Assembly (NCBI GenBank): GCA_949128115.1 | Contig: OX421966.1 | Span: forward strand, 52,077,416-52,141,415 | Direction of reading: 5' to 3' | From: Anaspis maculata | Lineage: Eukaryota; Arthropoda; Insecta; Coleoptera; Scraptiidae | DNA: 64,000 nt | In this document: piece by piece, positions 1 through 12,141 of the stretch | Layout of the letters: the number at the start of each line of letters is the position of its first letter | Numbering within the stretch: the stretch's first letter is position 1 | Translations under genes and position numbers: made by a program | Notes under the pieces: model-generated | What the model saw: only the letters and a program-made list of their open reading frames with translations | What the model was told of the DNA's origin: nothing | Databases searched by the model: none

Positions 1-699
1 GAATACTTTTGAGCCTCCACGCTTGAAAATGTTTTTTTTGTTATTTTTTTTTTTTGTCAAACAAAAAGACCTAGGATGGCGCGGGTAAAATCTGCGGATC
101 TTCGACTGTGGTCGGTTTTTCTCGGATATTTTTTCCTTCCACCTGTTCAGATGAAGATATGAAATAATTTCTCCCAATGTCAGTTAAAAGAAAATCACCG
201 GCCGCGATTTAGAGGCATCTTAGGCAGAGCCGCTCTAAGCGTTTATACAGCTGTTGAATTGGAAAATATTAGTTCCTACGCTTTAGACGTCCCATACTCC
301 CGTTCACCCCTTCAAGACACGCTCAGAGGCCCTATCACGATGAGTAGAGTACTCCGTTGCGTAGCCAACACCTCTGTAAGTTGCGCTCCGTCAAACGATA
401 AAAAATTTGCAAGATCAAGATTTTTACGTCGATTGGCAGCCTTCTCCGGCTCTAAGCCTGGAACAGATCCATGACAAGGGGAGAACTAAAATGGAGTGAA
501 AGCCCTCCCTCCATTTGATCAAGATTTGGAGCTCACGGGGTATGTAAATCGAAATCAACATCGGACCAATGGGACGCCCTCCCTAGCGCGCTAAATCTGA
601 AAACTGTAGCAACTTGGCTGCGTGCTGCGCCGAGCTGAGCTAGATGGAAACGCCCCTTATTCGTCTTGATAATTATTGTTTTTGTCTATGGAATCTGAC

Positions 700-770
700 A
701 TAATCACTTCATTAGTGGATTCGAGCCGGGAGCCGTAACCGCACTAAAATCCCAGTGTTTGTTGTTTATG
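700..770 (-). repeat. Possible tRNA-derived SINE fragment
   Basis: Read on the minus strand, 718-728 gives GGCTCGAATCC, a good match to the RNA polymerase III B-box (GGTTCGANTCC), preceded by a GTGCGGTTACGGCTCCC stretch. The same arrangement (GTGCG..., then AGCTCCCGG, then a B-box) occurs on the minus strand at 23930-24000, so the two are probably copies of one short interspersed element family. No clear A-box is seen here, so this copy is probably truncated. It could also be chance similarity. Confidence 0.35.
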
Positions 771-1093
771 TCTTTGACCGGCAACGAGAGGAGGTTGCGT
801 TTTGTTTTGTATGTACATTCGCAGATTTATTTTCAACGGTTACAATAATAATACACATTCATCGGAGCAGTCATTATTTCAACAACTCGCATTAGTCCCA
901 CTGTATTTCCCCTTCGTTGCGCCATTTTTAATTTTATTGTCGCATTCCAAAGAAACGACAAGATCTAGGAAGTTGGTGCACACTTTACCTGCCGTCACAG
1001 CCTACTACCATGTTCCATTGAGATAGCGCTAACAACATAAATATCTGATTTAGTTCGGAACGTTTTATATAACAGTTAAAATAATACAGCGAG

Positions 1094-1139
1094 TCCTGGT
1101 GCTCTGTGCATGTCACACACACACACACAAGCACCAGGA
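1094..1139. repeat. Hairpin enclosing a (CA)n microsatellite
   Basis: TCCTGGTGCT at 1094-1103 is the exact reverse complement of AGCACCAGGA at 1130-1139. The loop contains a run of CA dinucleotides. A small structural curiosity without an assigned role. Confidence 0.6.
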
Positions 1140-2978
1140 TTCCAGTCGACCATCTGTGTGTTGGTCGTAAATTACGGCACCCATGGGGTAGAAGGCAAAA
1201 AGTTTATTGCTGCGGTGCCATTGCGAATAGCCCAGGCATTGTTGTCAGATTTATGATCTTTTCGTATATCCAGCATCCAGCGCGGATTTACAATACCGTG
1301 GGTAATTCCACATATACCTGTTGTAGGTAGGTATATAACGTGTGCGTGCCCAAGGTAAATAATAAAAGGTCCGTCGCAGTTATTTATTCGCGCCATACGG
1401 TTTTTATTCAGGTAGCGAAGCTGGGCTCGAAGGACCAAAAGGACGTTTTGAATTTTACGAGGGCAGAATTGCTGCTGCGAGAAAACAGAAAATATCACCG
1501 CTGGAACGGGAAAAGACAAAATTTGAATGTCAAGACCAAAAGCTTGGGATAGGACTGGGACACGGACGTCCTTCTAGTAAGTGTAATCATCACGTGCGTC
1601 GTAAATTGGGTCATTAGTCACTTGGACTGGCAAATTATCAAACTATATTATGAGGCTTTTTGTAGATTATTGTACCTACGTGCTGGCAATAAATAAATGG
1701 GTGATTAGAATTTTCTCGGATCATGTGACTGTGCGACGTGTGTCGCGTTTTATATGATGGTGTGCGTTTATCTCTTATCTCGACTACACGCACACTTGCG
1801 TCTGAGCGCTGAAATGTGTACCATATTCGATATTCGCTCTGTATTTGCTCTTCCAGCCATCAGCCAGATTGTTTGCTAACCAATCCGCCCGTTTCCTGTG
1901 TATAAATGAGAAACTTCGGTATGGTGGAAAGCGTAGTAAACATCGATGATGAAAATGTGTGAGTGCAGGATTGATGTGATTTGGAATTACAGTGAGGCGC
2001 AGTAGATCTAGAAGTGGTGCATCTAAAATTTCCCTTATAACGATGCTTGATGTCTGATAACGTTTCAACAAGTATTTATCAATTCCAAGCGTGAAAAAAC
2101 CACAGTCGATATTTTTTCGTAAAGTTGGACAATCTGATACGTGATGGATTGAAAAAGTCGAGTGATTTCAAGATTTCAATCAAATTTGTCAGAGTGATGT
2201 TTGCTATGTTGGATTGCCGTTTTAATTCAATTTTTAGGTCCAATTTTGACACTGGCCCTTATTTTCATTCTTTTTTGTCATGAAAACGCCGTTAGGCACG
2301 TTATTTCAATAGCGAGAAGTGTTGGGAAGTGCAATAGTTAGAATATAGTTTAAAAATACCAAGGAGGACCATTTCTAGCGCGGGAGTGTGATTTCCTCGC
2401 AAGTGATCTCGTGACCTCAGCTAGGTACATTAATTCAGTCTCTGTTCCATCATCATAATCTATAAACCTAATGGAATGAAAAATTTAGAACAATTGTTAT
2501 TCCGAGGAAGAAAAAGAAAGAAAAAAACCGGCGAATACCCATTGGCTTATAGACCTTCTCATATAGGCGGTTTCCCTTTACTCGCAGCTCGTGCGCAGGT
2601 CTTCCCATAGAATAAACTCACTCGTTCAATTGGCTGTTTAACCCGGAGCGCTTATCGATCGGGCTGGCTAGGGTTGGGGTTGGCGACGCGATGGCGCCAA
2701 TATAGTTGAACCTGCGCCCTGAAGACCCCAGGTAAATGAGAATGGCTATTTTCATGTCTCTACAACATATCCAAAATTTATGGAAATCCGTCACTATGAG
2801 TGCAGAAAGTGATCGTTTTGGCATGGTATGACTCGTATTAAATAATTTTCTATTCAAAATTGTCTTCAGAACCGATTCAGGTCAAGATACCACAAAAGCG
2901 GCGAGTTTCGTCGAGAATAAGCTCGAAAAAATTAGTTTTTACCGCGGAGACTTCGATACAAAAACAGACGAGTAGCAT

Positions 2979-3209
2979 CCAGTTCCACCAGCGAATTTGA
3001 TCATTGCTAACTAATTGAGGCATTTTCTCTGATGGATTCTAGATCAGTGCTGGTTGAATGACCACGGAAAATGTAAATAAGCTGTTGTGGTCTAAACATT
3101 GTCCCGTAATATTTCGTGAAACTTGTGTTTTCAGTGGTCACTAAGCCAATATTCACCAGAGAAGATCTCCCAATTAGCTAACAATGATTAAATTCGCTGG
3201 TGGAACTGG
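2979..3209. mobile_element. 231 bp foldback MITE
   Basis: The outer sequence CCAGTTCCACCAGCGAATTT at 2979 onward reappears as its reverse complement ending at 3209. The match runs about 55 bases per arm at over 85% and continues weakly toward the centre, so the whole unit is an imperfect hairpin. It encodes nothing. It ends about ten bases before the next inverted-repeat element starts at 3219. A target-site duplication is not obvious. A non-autonomous DNA transposon is the simplest reading; the superfamily is unknown. Confidence 0.75.
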
Positions 3210-3218
3210 CTATACCTA

Positions 3219-5841
3219 TAGCCCAGGCATATTAGGTTTTAACCCGCAACAAACTCCCACAAAGCTAAAATTTGGTATACGGGCCTTGTAAGACCTATGG
3301 AATAACATATCAAAATACTCGGTGGCACACCTTTGTGCGTCATTGATTGTTGGGGAGGGGGCTAAATATTGCCATTTTAAATGCGTAAATGACACCCTGT
3401 AGCTTATATAAATGAAAAAAAAAATCATATTTAGGTGCCTCAAGGCTTCACAATATTTGCTTGACGTTTGAATTGTTGATAAGTAGTTTGGGTTGCCTGG
3501 GAAAAAAAGAAGATCGGCAAAATTTATTTTGTTTTTCTCTCAAAAACCTCGAATTGATATCGGCAAGTATGGTATCGTTTCCAACTAAATCTTGGCCTCT
3601 AATATCAAATATGGTGTTTAAAATTGAATTGAAACACGATTAAACAAGTTTTACTGAAAAAACGACGATTTTTGCCATCTGAAATTGTCGTTTTGTAATA
3701 TCGGTTTCCGTATGGTTAGAATCATCTCAATTGAGTATTTCCAACAGAATTCATTGTTCTTAACCATTTCATACCTGAAAACAATAACAACAATGTGCCT
3801 GTATTCATTACAAGATCAGAAAATTGGTCTGTTGTGAAAGTGATTATATGCCCAATTTTCTCCCAAAAATGCATACAATTTTTGCATTTCTTTTTTTTTA
3901 CTGATGAATGATGGAGCCGTTCCACTGGTTTTGTGTGTAATACTAAGTGAAGTTCTTCCTTTATTAGAAAATACCAAAAGCTATTGTATCTATCAGGTAA
4001 TAGAAACATAAAATCATATTTTCTGCAGCCGTTATTCCATTTTCAGAAAAAAAAGTAGGTGTAAAACTTGTTTAATAAAAAATTGATACTCTGACTTTGT
4101 AATATAAATGGGCGTGAGCAATTGATGCAGTTTTTGTCCAAGATAAACATAAATATAGGATTTGTTGGCAAAACAGCTTCAGACAATGATGCCCCTAAAT
4201 GAAGAAACCAAAAAATTTTCTTATTATTTTCGGGATGAGCACTGCGAATATCAACTGTTCACTCATCAGTCTCATCAGTTTAATTTGTTTCGAAGATGGA
4301 AAGAAGAACCTATTACCAATGCTCAGCTTTATTGGCCATCATAAAATATTCTTACATGTTTCTCATTCAAAGATCCAGGAGAGAAATTCCACCTTGCGCG
4401 TACTATTCACGCCACTATCAAACAGAAATGTTTCATGGCTACCGGAGTCCACTTCATAGGCAACAACATAGCGTGTTTCCTTTGAGACCCACCTTATATT
4501 GTTAAAATGATTGGTTTGTCCACAGGAACAGTTTCAGGGAAAAGTGTCTGGGTGAATTTTTTGACTAGATATTCAAAGCCCCAAAATCGTGGGAGGCACA
4601 GAGGTGTAAGTCCAAATATTTTGAGATGTTCTTCCATGGGATCATACCAGTTATGGGCCTAGTACGTAGCCTAGAAAGTCCATAGCTTAGAAAATCCTTA
4701 GCTTAGAATGGTCCGTAGCTTAGAAAGTCTATAGCTTAGAATGTTCATAGTTTAGAAAATTCATAGGTAAGAATGTTCTTAGCTTAGAAGGTTCTTAGCT
4801 TAGAATGGTTCGTAGCTTAGAATGTCCATAGCGTCCAGACTACTGAAGGTGACGTTTCATCTAGACAGATTGGTGTGCAAAATTGTTGAGAAAGTAAACA
4901 ATCTCATTGCTAGGTATTCCGATTGCGGGTCTACAAAAAAAAAACTACTGAACCTGACGACATCCATGTACACAGCTCGGTGTGCTAAATTGCTGAGAAC
5001 TTTTGAGAATTTCGATTTCTAGTATACCCACTCTGTGCGCGCAAGTTTCCATCGGATTCTAAGCTATGAACTTTTTAGCTACGGATCATTCGAAGATATG
5101 ATCTTTCTAAACAGACATATCCACGCAGTCAACATTTTAAGCTACGAACTAATCTGAGGTGCGAATTTCCCAAGCTGCGACCCATTCTAAGCTATGGACC
5201 ATTCTAAGCTAAGAACCTTCTAAGCTAAGAACATTCTAACCTATGCATTTTCTAAGCTATGAACTTTCTAAGCAGTGAACATTCTAAGCTACGAACCATT
5301 CTAAGCTGTGAGCTTTCTAAACTATGGACCACTCTAAGCTAAGAACTTTCTAAGCTACGAACATTCTAAGCTATGGACTTTCTAAGCAACGGATCGTCCC
5401 CCCAGTTATATATCAATATTCAACTTTGTGCGACATTGCTGAGGCTTTAGATTCTCACATGGTTTTTCCTGAAATATCCGGGCGACAAATTAACACTCAA
5501 CCGCCTTTCCCGCAGAACTCGCCAATCGGAAGAGTTACAAGGGCTCCCTCCGAGGCTCCCTCACACACTTGAGCACTAACAACAAATCTCTCTTGTTCAT
5601 TTGAAACATATCTTATATCGATCGGATACCCCGTTCACTTGCAGGAACAGCTTGGAGATAGGTATCTCTTTCATTCTTAGAACTTGACCTTTGAGGATGA
5701 AAATCAAAGGACGCACGAGGGTGTCAGTCCGAGTATTTTGATATGTTTTTCCGTAGGTCCATAGAACATATATACCAAAATTCAGCTTTGCGCGAATTTG
5801 TTACGGGTTACCACGATTTTTCGACTAAAATGCCTGGGCTA
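3219..5841. mobile_element. 2.6 kb terminal-inverted-repeat element
   Basis: The left arm (3219-3349) begins TAGCCCAGGCAT; its diverged reverse complement is the right arm (5701-5841), which ends TGCCTGGGCTA. Shared blocks include AACATATCAAAATACTCGG and a GTGCGTC..TTGATT block, over roughly 130-140 bases. Inside there is also a diverged direct copy of the right-arm sequence at about 4515-4654 that resumes at 5402, and this is split by the nested foldback at 4655-5401. No transposase frame is recognisable: frames of 60-95 aa at 3461-4505 look like chance. It is probably a non-autonomous element grown by internal duplication. The arms differ enough to suggest an old insertion. Confidence 0.7.
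4655..5401. mobile_element. Foldback-like element with tandem-repeat arms
   Basis: The left arm (about 4667-4832) is some ten tandem 16-19 bp units around TAGCTTAGAA plus a variable tail such as GTCCA or TGTTC. The right arm (about 5047-5393) is some sixteen units of the reverse complement, TTCTAAGCTA. The two ends are inverted copies of each other (GGG..., then TAGAAAGTCCATAGCTTAG). The block is bracketed by an 8 bp direct repeat, CCAGTTAT, at 4647-4654 and 5402-5409, as expected of a target-site duplication. The central 215 bases hold two diverged ~90 bp direct copies (from about 4837 and 4945). Terminal repeats made of short tandem units resemble the architecture of Drosophila Foldback and Galileo elements; 8 bp duplications are typical of hAT-type transposition. 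No transposase is encoded. Confidence 0.75.
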
Positions 5842-8669
5842 CTAAGTCTGATTTTCAGTTGGGGCGACGCATAACTTTGTTAACATCTACCCAATTATCG
5901 TAATTTGAATTCTACATGTCAAGATGAAGTTTAAATTTGTCTCAAGCAATTACGCCTTTGGATTTTTTTGCAGAAGCCAACCTCCAAAAAATATATCTTG
6001 GAATAGGTTCAAAACTTGGTGGTAACTAAGCCATTTCATAAAATTCTCATCACAGTTTCACCATCAACTATGAGATTCAAAACTGTATTTGGATCAATAC
6101 TATATTTCATTAGGTTTATTCCACAGCACACTTACATTTTGTAACCGAGTAGCTAGGTCGAGAGCTGGGTGTACTAAATTTTATGTTTTAATTTCAACTG
6201 TCAACAGTTGCAACACAACCAGGATGTCTTGCTAGTTCGACCCATCCCTATTGCCCATCAGCGATCCATGATGCTTTTAAAACATTGCGAAAATCGCCGC
6301 CAACTTTGATACAACCAACCAGCACACATACAACACACACAATAGCCGCTGGCACAACCTTATTTGTGCAAAGTGGCCGGTTCGGTCGTCGGTTCTCTTA
6401 CAAAATTACTGCAACATGTCGAAACTGTGCTGTGTGCTGTGTTGTATGGTGTATATGTTGTAGAATATATTTTTAAATAGAAATTGTTATTGCAAAATTC
6501 GCACCGCCGAGCGCATTCACCTCTCCAAAGTAAAATCGACCAGCATTTTTACCACACGGCAAACGCAACCAGCGCGCGGTACTCTCATGGATGATGGCTG
6601 ATGGCTCTGAAGAGAGATGGTTTTATTATAGAGGTGCGTGTACACGTTCATCCATCCATTAGAAAACGCGTCGTGATTTTTTCAGTTCAAGTGTTTCTAA
6701 TTTAGAATTGGAATGGAACTTTTATTTTTGAGGTGGTGTACAGTCAGTCACGCTTCCGGTTTCCCCGAAAATAGCCTTGGACGCTTTTTTATTATTGTAT
6801 GGTAAAACCAACAACCAACAATCCAAACCTGGACGTTTGTATGCTTTTCTATTATGCATGTAGTTTGGAACCGCAGTAAACTTTGTACGTAACTACGCGA
6901 GCGCATTATTTGTATTGTGGTGCTAAGTTTAAATCGAGTTTCAATGTTTAATGCATGGAGTTCTGTTTGAGAGTAATTGGACATCTTGGGAATATGTTAA
7001 AATTAGTACGATTTTATGAGCAGGATGTATAAAATCATGCATAAATCTCGCTAGAGAATCAACCTTGGCGGCGCTTTAATCAACTCAGAACTTGGGAATT
7101 TATTGTATTGCTATGAGCTATACCGAGGATCCAACCAACAAAATTTCTGATTTGTCTAATAATGTGACTAATACTTATAATCTTCTCACAGTAACATAGG
7201 CACCTACATAAAAAATATACACACAATACATAGTTACAAAAAAAGACGTGATTCTGCAGAAGAATCTAGACTCAGATATGTGTTCCTACAAAGGCAAATA
7301 GTGTAAGAAGGTTAATAATTGTTGGGCAAATTAGGAGTTATTGTTGCTTGAATCCTTGTTGCATAACACTATTTTTGATCACGATTCTCCAGATCTCAAA
7401 AATAATCTAAAAATCTTAGCACGAAGTGACATTTACTTGACGTTCAAGCGCTGATTTGACGCTTGCCTCGTCCAACACCGACTCTGATGCCCAAGTCTGG
7501 CACTATATAGCTAAAGCCGTAGATAACCCTCAGAAACATAACCTTTGACGAGCGGGTGAAAGTTTGTAAACTTTACTTGATCTTTACTGGATGCATCACC
7601 AATGACAATAAATGCCGCAAAGGCAGAGCCCCGCCACGCTTTTGTTTCCGATGTAACAATCGCAAAATAACCGGAAAGTGCATTAGTAGAAATCCGCGTA
7701 GTAAAAATCCATCAACCGCGAAATCCACCTTTTGGTACTCAGAACTAAGAATAAACAGCCTTTTTTATCTGAATGCAATCCCTGTTTTACATGCACGAAC
7801 AAGGGAACTCTTTGACACCGCATTTCGTTAATGGGAAAGAGTGAAAGAGAGAAACAGGAGCGAGGGAAACGCAAAAGCCAAGACGTTAATTAGACGCGTT
7901 TCCTGCTGCAGACGAGAACATCACAGGCGGCCATGACACCGCCACGGCGTAATGAGCGACGTCGCTTTTAGAACAATTCCAGACAAAGAGGGCGAACGCA
8001 CAGAATAAAGACTTGCAGAAGGCCCATCCTTCTGTGTGTGTGTGTTTTGTCGTGTCGTCGTGGAAAGTCAAGTAGGCGGGTGCTGCTGCTGGCTGTTTGA
8101 AACAAAAAAAAAGTCCACGATGCAGTCTACAGAGCATGGCGTGGGTCTGCGTCGACTTTTGTTTGGATTTAAAAATCAAGCTGGTCTTTTAGTTATAACG
8201 GCTTGAAGGTTATAAAGCTGAAACTGACAGGTGTAATGTCAGACATGTCTTGCACGGCACACTATGTTGGTCGATTTTGCAACAAATCCATCAACTACCT
8301 ACGTGCCTCCTTACAAAACCTTACCTAAACCTTTTTTTTTGCCTCTTGCAAACCTAAAACTTCTCCCTGCAAAATAATGCTGCAGTTTCGAAAACAGTTC
8401 AGTAGACAATCGGTACGATGATGACTCCTCCAGAGATCTGTCTTCAGTGCAAAACGTTAGTTTTTAGATCAGTATCCAAAACAAAAGTCAATTCGTTGAA
8501 AAGTTTCTTCACGAAATAGCCATAGACAGGACTAGATTACGTCAAATATGTTGACAGTTTCATTACAGACTTGATGCTGTCAAAATTTACAAGAAATTCG
8601 AGTTTTCTCTCAATTTAAGCAACGATTACGGAAAAAATTATTCGTTAGAAGAACGCTGCGTTACACGAG
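5842..8669. other. Unassigned non-coding stretch
   Basis: Frames here are 100 aa or shorter, occur on both strands and match nothing I recognise. Short CA- and GT-rich tracts are present at about 6320-6345 and 8033-8046. No inverted repeat, tRNA-like box pair or splice-bounded exon was identified. Confidence 0.55.
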
Positions 8670-8808
8670 CGCTGTGCTTTTTCAAGACCTCAGTATCTTT
8701 TGCAGTCGTTTGCAGCATTTGGCTAATAGCCGTGATGGCAAATACGGCTTCGGGCCTGAAAACGCGTTCTTGTATCGAAAACTACTACATTTGATTTATT
8801 TAGTCTTG
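8670..8808. repeat. Dispersed repeat related to 36565-36712
   Basis: Blocks in the same order and orientation as the region around 36.6 kb: CAAGA...CTCAG, then GGCTTCG..CTGAAAAC, then TATCG.AAACTACTA..CATTTGA. Identity is roughly 70-75% by eye with gaps. The copy at 36553-36668 is a clean hairpin, whereas this one is degraded. Confidence 0.45.
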
Positions 8809-8814
8809 AATCTG

Positions 8815-9603
8815 AGGGCATGTTCCGTTTTACAACTCTTCGAACCGATAACCGAAAAAGCGGTACCTTATGGTTACCGGTTATTTCGGAACGCTCTGGT
8901 CAATCTTCCGTCAATGTGAAGTTGTCAAACGTTGAAATTTGATTTTGAAACATCCAGGCTGCCTGCAAAGCAGGCAGAGCAAAAAATGGTGAAGGCTACA
9001 TGTTTTGAAATCACATCACAAGCTTCCAGCTCTCTTACTACCTACCTCGCTACCTATACCTACCTTTACGTTGCTCAAACCCTTATCATTTTGCGACATG
9101 GGATTACATTGAAATTCAAGTCCAAGACATACCTCGCATCCAAGATGGACATTTTTAACGAGGGCCTGGGCCGAGTAAGCTTGAGTTGAGACGTGTGTCT
9201 GACTTTGGCTGCAGAATGCAGAACGCGCTGCTGGACCGCCAACGTATAGGGTAGCTGCCTCTTCTTCTGCAGGTACCCTCCTGTAGGTATGCCTGTACCT
9301 GGCTCCAAGGGCAAACCATATCGCAGAGAATCATGTAAACGGACGGTATGAAAGTAATTTGTAGTCTTCTGGGATCGTTTCGTGATTCGTGTCATGACAA
9401 AACTCAAAACCAACTTTCAAAATTGGCAAGTAATGTCATCCGCCATGTTTTTAACCGGAGTAACCAAGCTCAAACGCCGGTCGCTTCGGTTCCCTCTGGT
9501 TAAAATAACCGTGGTCCGATTTACGAATAATACAAGTAATATTATCAATTCGGACCGGGTAACCGGAGTTTCGGTACGAATATTACTAAAACGGAACATG
9601 CCC
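8815..9603. repeat. Weak inverted repeat pair, possible element ends
   Basis: GGGCATGTTCCGTTTTA at 8816 onward reappears as its reverse complement ending near 9603 (TAAAACGGAACATGCCC), with further partial matches inward around CGAACCGATAACCG. The 790 bases between encode nothing recognisable. Short arms and a lack of an obvious target duplication keep this tentative. Confidence 0.4.
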
Positions 9604-10843
9604 TTAGTCGCAGTCGCGGATTTCTGGTGGTGTTGTCAGCTGTCAATTTGAAAAATTTCCGAAAGAAACCGTCATATTTGAAATTCGACTTAGTCTACTA
9701 TTAGACAAAAGATTTCAAGACATCCGCATCCCTGTATATTACTGCAATTCCACTATAAAGAGACCCTTTTACATCAACATATTCAATTGATTTTTTTCGA
9801 CATTTTTTCTAATGGACCTATTTCTTTTTCACGCCCCTTTTGCCTCCTATCGCCGCTCATTGGCTAGATTTGCCTCACAATCTCCCGTAGCAACTCTGTC
9901 AGTGCCACTGACTTTCTCCTTGTCATTACCCCCGACAACGATATGTTACAATTTGTCATCAGTTGTCAGTAGAACAGAACCAAAATGTGGAGCAAAAGTC
10001 TTGCCACGTTGCAACCTGCAACCTACAGACTCGACAACGCTTTACTTTTTTACAAGAGTGTAGTGTAAGCATCAAATGAAGGGGAACCAGCGTGATAGGG
10101 TGTTGAAGTATAGTGTGAAAGGATATTTTGAAGACGTACTTGTGAATAACCTGGAGGTAAAAGCGGAGTGCTACAGGAGCCAGAAAAAGAAACAAGCTTC
10201 TCAAGAAAATGTCCGGAACAGCATTTGTTTTCAGCGTCATCTTTGTACCTATCACTGGATGAATAGGAATCTTTCACTCTGAAGTGCCGTGAGCACACCA
10301 AAACTGAAGCAAAATATTGAGGTTTTGTTGTGAAGTTGTAGTGGGTAATCGCCAAATAGGAAGGTGAGATAGCATTCCCAGCACTTTGAACGGTAATTTG
10401 GGTGACCCCGAATTTGGCTTTGTGCAACTTGTAAAACAGCTGAAATTGTTTCGTTCGCCTTTAAATTCTTCCTGGTGCCGGTGTCTTCCAGTGGTGGCCA
10501 TCCATTTATTTCGCTTATTTTCGTCGGCAGAAAAACCGTGGAACGAAACATTTGGGGGAAATATTCCCTTGGACTTGTGCGGACAACTTTTCACACAATA
10601 TACGAGCATTTTTCGAATTATTCGATCAGTGTAGCGACACGACACAGGTTGCAGTCATAAGTGACAGTGACAATCCTAATTTATTGTGACAGTATCGCCT
10701 TCCTCGAATTTCGCGCCTAATAATTGAAGGCCTTTGATTGGCCAGGGGTGTGGCTTAAAATTGTTCATCCTTGTCTGAACGTCTCTGTTCCCCATAAGAA
10801 ATAGGTCTATTGACAGATGTTTCAAGTTTCAATGGCCAATTCA
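9604..10843. other. Unassigned stretch with overlapping chance frames
   Basis: Several frames of 80-125 aa overlap on both strands at 9812-10660, but none resembles a known family and their mutual overlap argues that they are incidental. At 10804-10850 GGTCTATTGA and TCAATAGACC form a perfect 10 bp inverted repeat that touches the left end of the next element. Confidence 0.5.
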
Positions 10844-11797
10844 ATAGACCGAAGAAGTGTGACGTCACAACACGGCAACATGGCCGGCGGTTGACATTTT
10901 CTGGAGGCCAACGTCAAACGTGACATGACCGTGGGATGCACGGCACGTGGCATGCACTTGACGTTTCTCTGTTTGTGTTTGTCATGTGTTTGTCAAATTT
11001 TTGCGAAGGTAAATAACGGAAATGGATATAACAAAAAAGATTCATATTTTGGGCTATATCAGGTGGAGGAAATCAAACTATATTGCTATAAACTAAAAAC
11101 TGCTAATTATAAACTGCGATCCATTGCTCTTTGCCTCTGAGCATCTCATGAACGAGATTGTCGACGGCGATTCTCCTGCCCAGTTTTTCTTCGAGGTCTT
11201 CTCGCTGCCTTGATGGACCATTACAATGAAAACGAGCGTGTTCCGCGTTGTCCTGACGCTGAGGCTTTTGAGGCTCCCCGGTATTTCTTTCGTCCAACTT
11301 TGAACCATGGCGTTCCACTGCCGTTGCCACTGCTCGACGAACTGCTCTCTGGCCTTGTTTCTGCTTTCTGGTTTGCTGGTGGGCACTCCTAGGCTTGTTT
11401 CCTCTAATCGCAAGCATCAGGGCGAAGGGTGGGATACCCGAGAGCACTCGTGCTGCATCATGCGGAACCGTTCTGTAGGCACTGGTGATTCTGAGTGCAG
11501 CTTTGCGCAGCTCTCTGTCAATAAGTTGGGCTATGTCTGGCCTTTTTGCAACCAAGTCCGCCTGTATGCTCCCTCTGGCCTGTATGACGCTGGCTGTCTC
11601 TTAGGCTGGCAATTTCAGCAATGCTCACTGCCATTTTGCACTGACTTTTGTGACTTTTGTTGTGAACCTCCAGAAAATGTCATGCCAAACACAACCAAAC
11701 ATAGAAACGTCACGTTCATCATGTGACGTTGGCCTCCAGAAAATGTCAACCGCCGGCCATGTTGCCATGTTGTGACGTCATCACTTCTCCGGTCTAT
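10844..11797. mobile_element. 954 bp inverted-repeat element with captured LINE fragment
   Basis: The left arm (10844-10986) begins ATAGACCG and includes GGCAACATGGCCGGCGGTTG. The right arm (11681-11797) is its reverse complement, with about 75 bases nearly identical and then a diverged inner section around GACGTTTCT.TGTTTG. The CCAGAAAATGTCA motif occurs twice in the right arm (near 11669 and 11731). Between the arms lies a broken reverse-transcriptase C-terminus from a LINE (11093-11555, minus). The usual reading would be a non-autonomous DNA transposon that acquired a retrotransposon piece, either by nested insertion or by filler DNA during repair. Confidence 0.75.
11093..11555 (-). pseudogene. 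LINE ORF2 C-terminal fragment (R1/I-like), frameshifted
   Basis: The minus frame 11555-11103 contains ALRITSAYRTVPHDAARVLS followed by GIPPF, the pattern that follows the reverse-transcriptase thumb in R1/TRAS/I-type non-LTR retrotransposons. Further on comes DNAEHARFHC, the usual C-terminal 'D(T)xEH..F.C' zinc-binding segment, then LVHEMLRGKEQWIAVYNF, matching the family's 'LV..ML.s...W..v..F' ending. The middle, an Arg/Glu-rich linker (EQFVEQWQRQWN), reads better in the overlapping frame 11413-11093, so at least one frameshift has occurred. The catalytic reverse-transcriptase domain and endonuclease are absent. It is a dead fragment inside the inverted-repeat element. Clade assignment within LINEs is an inference. 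Confidence 0.75.
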
Positions 11798-12097
11798 AGC
11801 ATCTTCACTTTAGCATAAGTAGCACTAAGCCACTAAGTCAACTTAAAGCGAACCCAAACGCTTGCATATTGCAAGGGTTCTAGGAAGAATCTTGATAAAT
11901 CTTGCAAGACGTCAGCGTGGTGCACTCTGAGACGAACTAGAGCCTGTAAAGCATGCTGTAAAAACGTCATAGGATTGAGATATTGTCAAGGTGGCGCCTG
12001 CCACGATCAACTGCCATCAAGCTTATCAGATGTCATACCGGCTGTTATTAAATGAAGTGTTGGCATCCGTCACGATCAGCTGTCCGAAGCCTAGCCC

Positions 12098-12117
12098 ACT
12101 GTTGCCAACTTCACGTG
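12098..12117 (-). repeat. Dispersed short repeat, copy 1
   Basis: The minus-strand sequence CACGTGAAGTTGGCAACAGT matches longer copies at 31466-31504 and 61646-61686. The longer form starts GAAG.TTAAATGACA.CTTTACGTG. It lies just left of a MITE. Function unknown; possibly the end of a repeat family. Confidence 0.45.
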
Positions 12118-12141
12118 AACCTGTTATTATTGAGTCTAATA

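Larger units (their letters stand above)
1..2978. other. Unassigned AT-rich non-coding stretch
   Basis: No open frame here resembles a known protein, and the longest frames (115 aa or less) are present on both strands as expected by chance in intronic or intergenic DNA. Two small structures are listed separately: a SINE-like fragment near 700-770 and a hairpin around a CA repeat at 1094-1139. The remainder shows nothing I can name. Confidence 0.6.

Noticed and set aside
10274..10645. 123-codon minus frame and its neighbours
   Set aside because: At least four frames overlap on the two strands; none shows a domain or splice sites.
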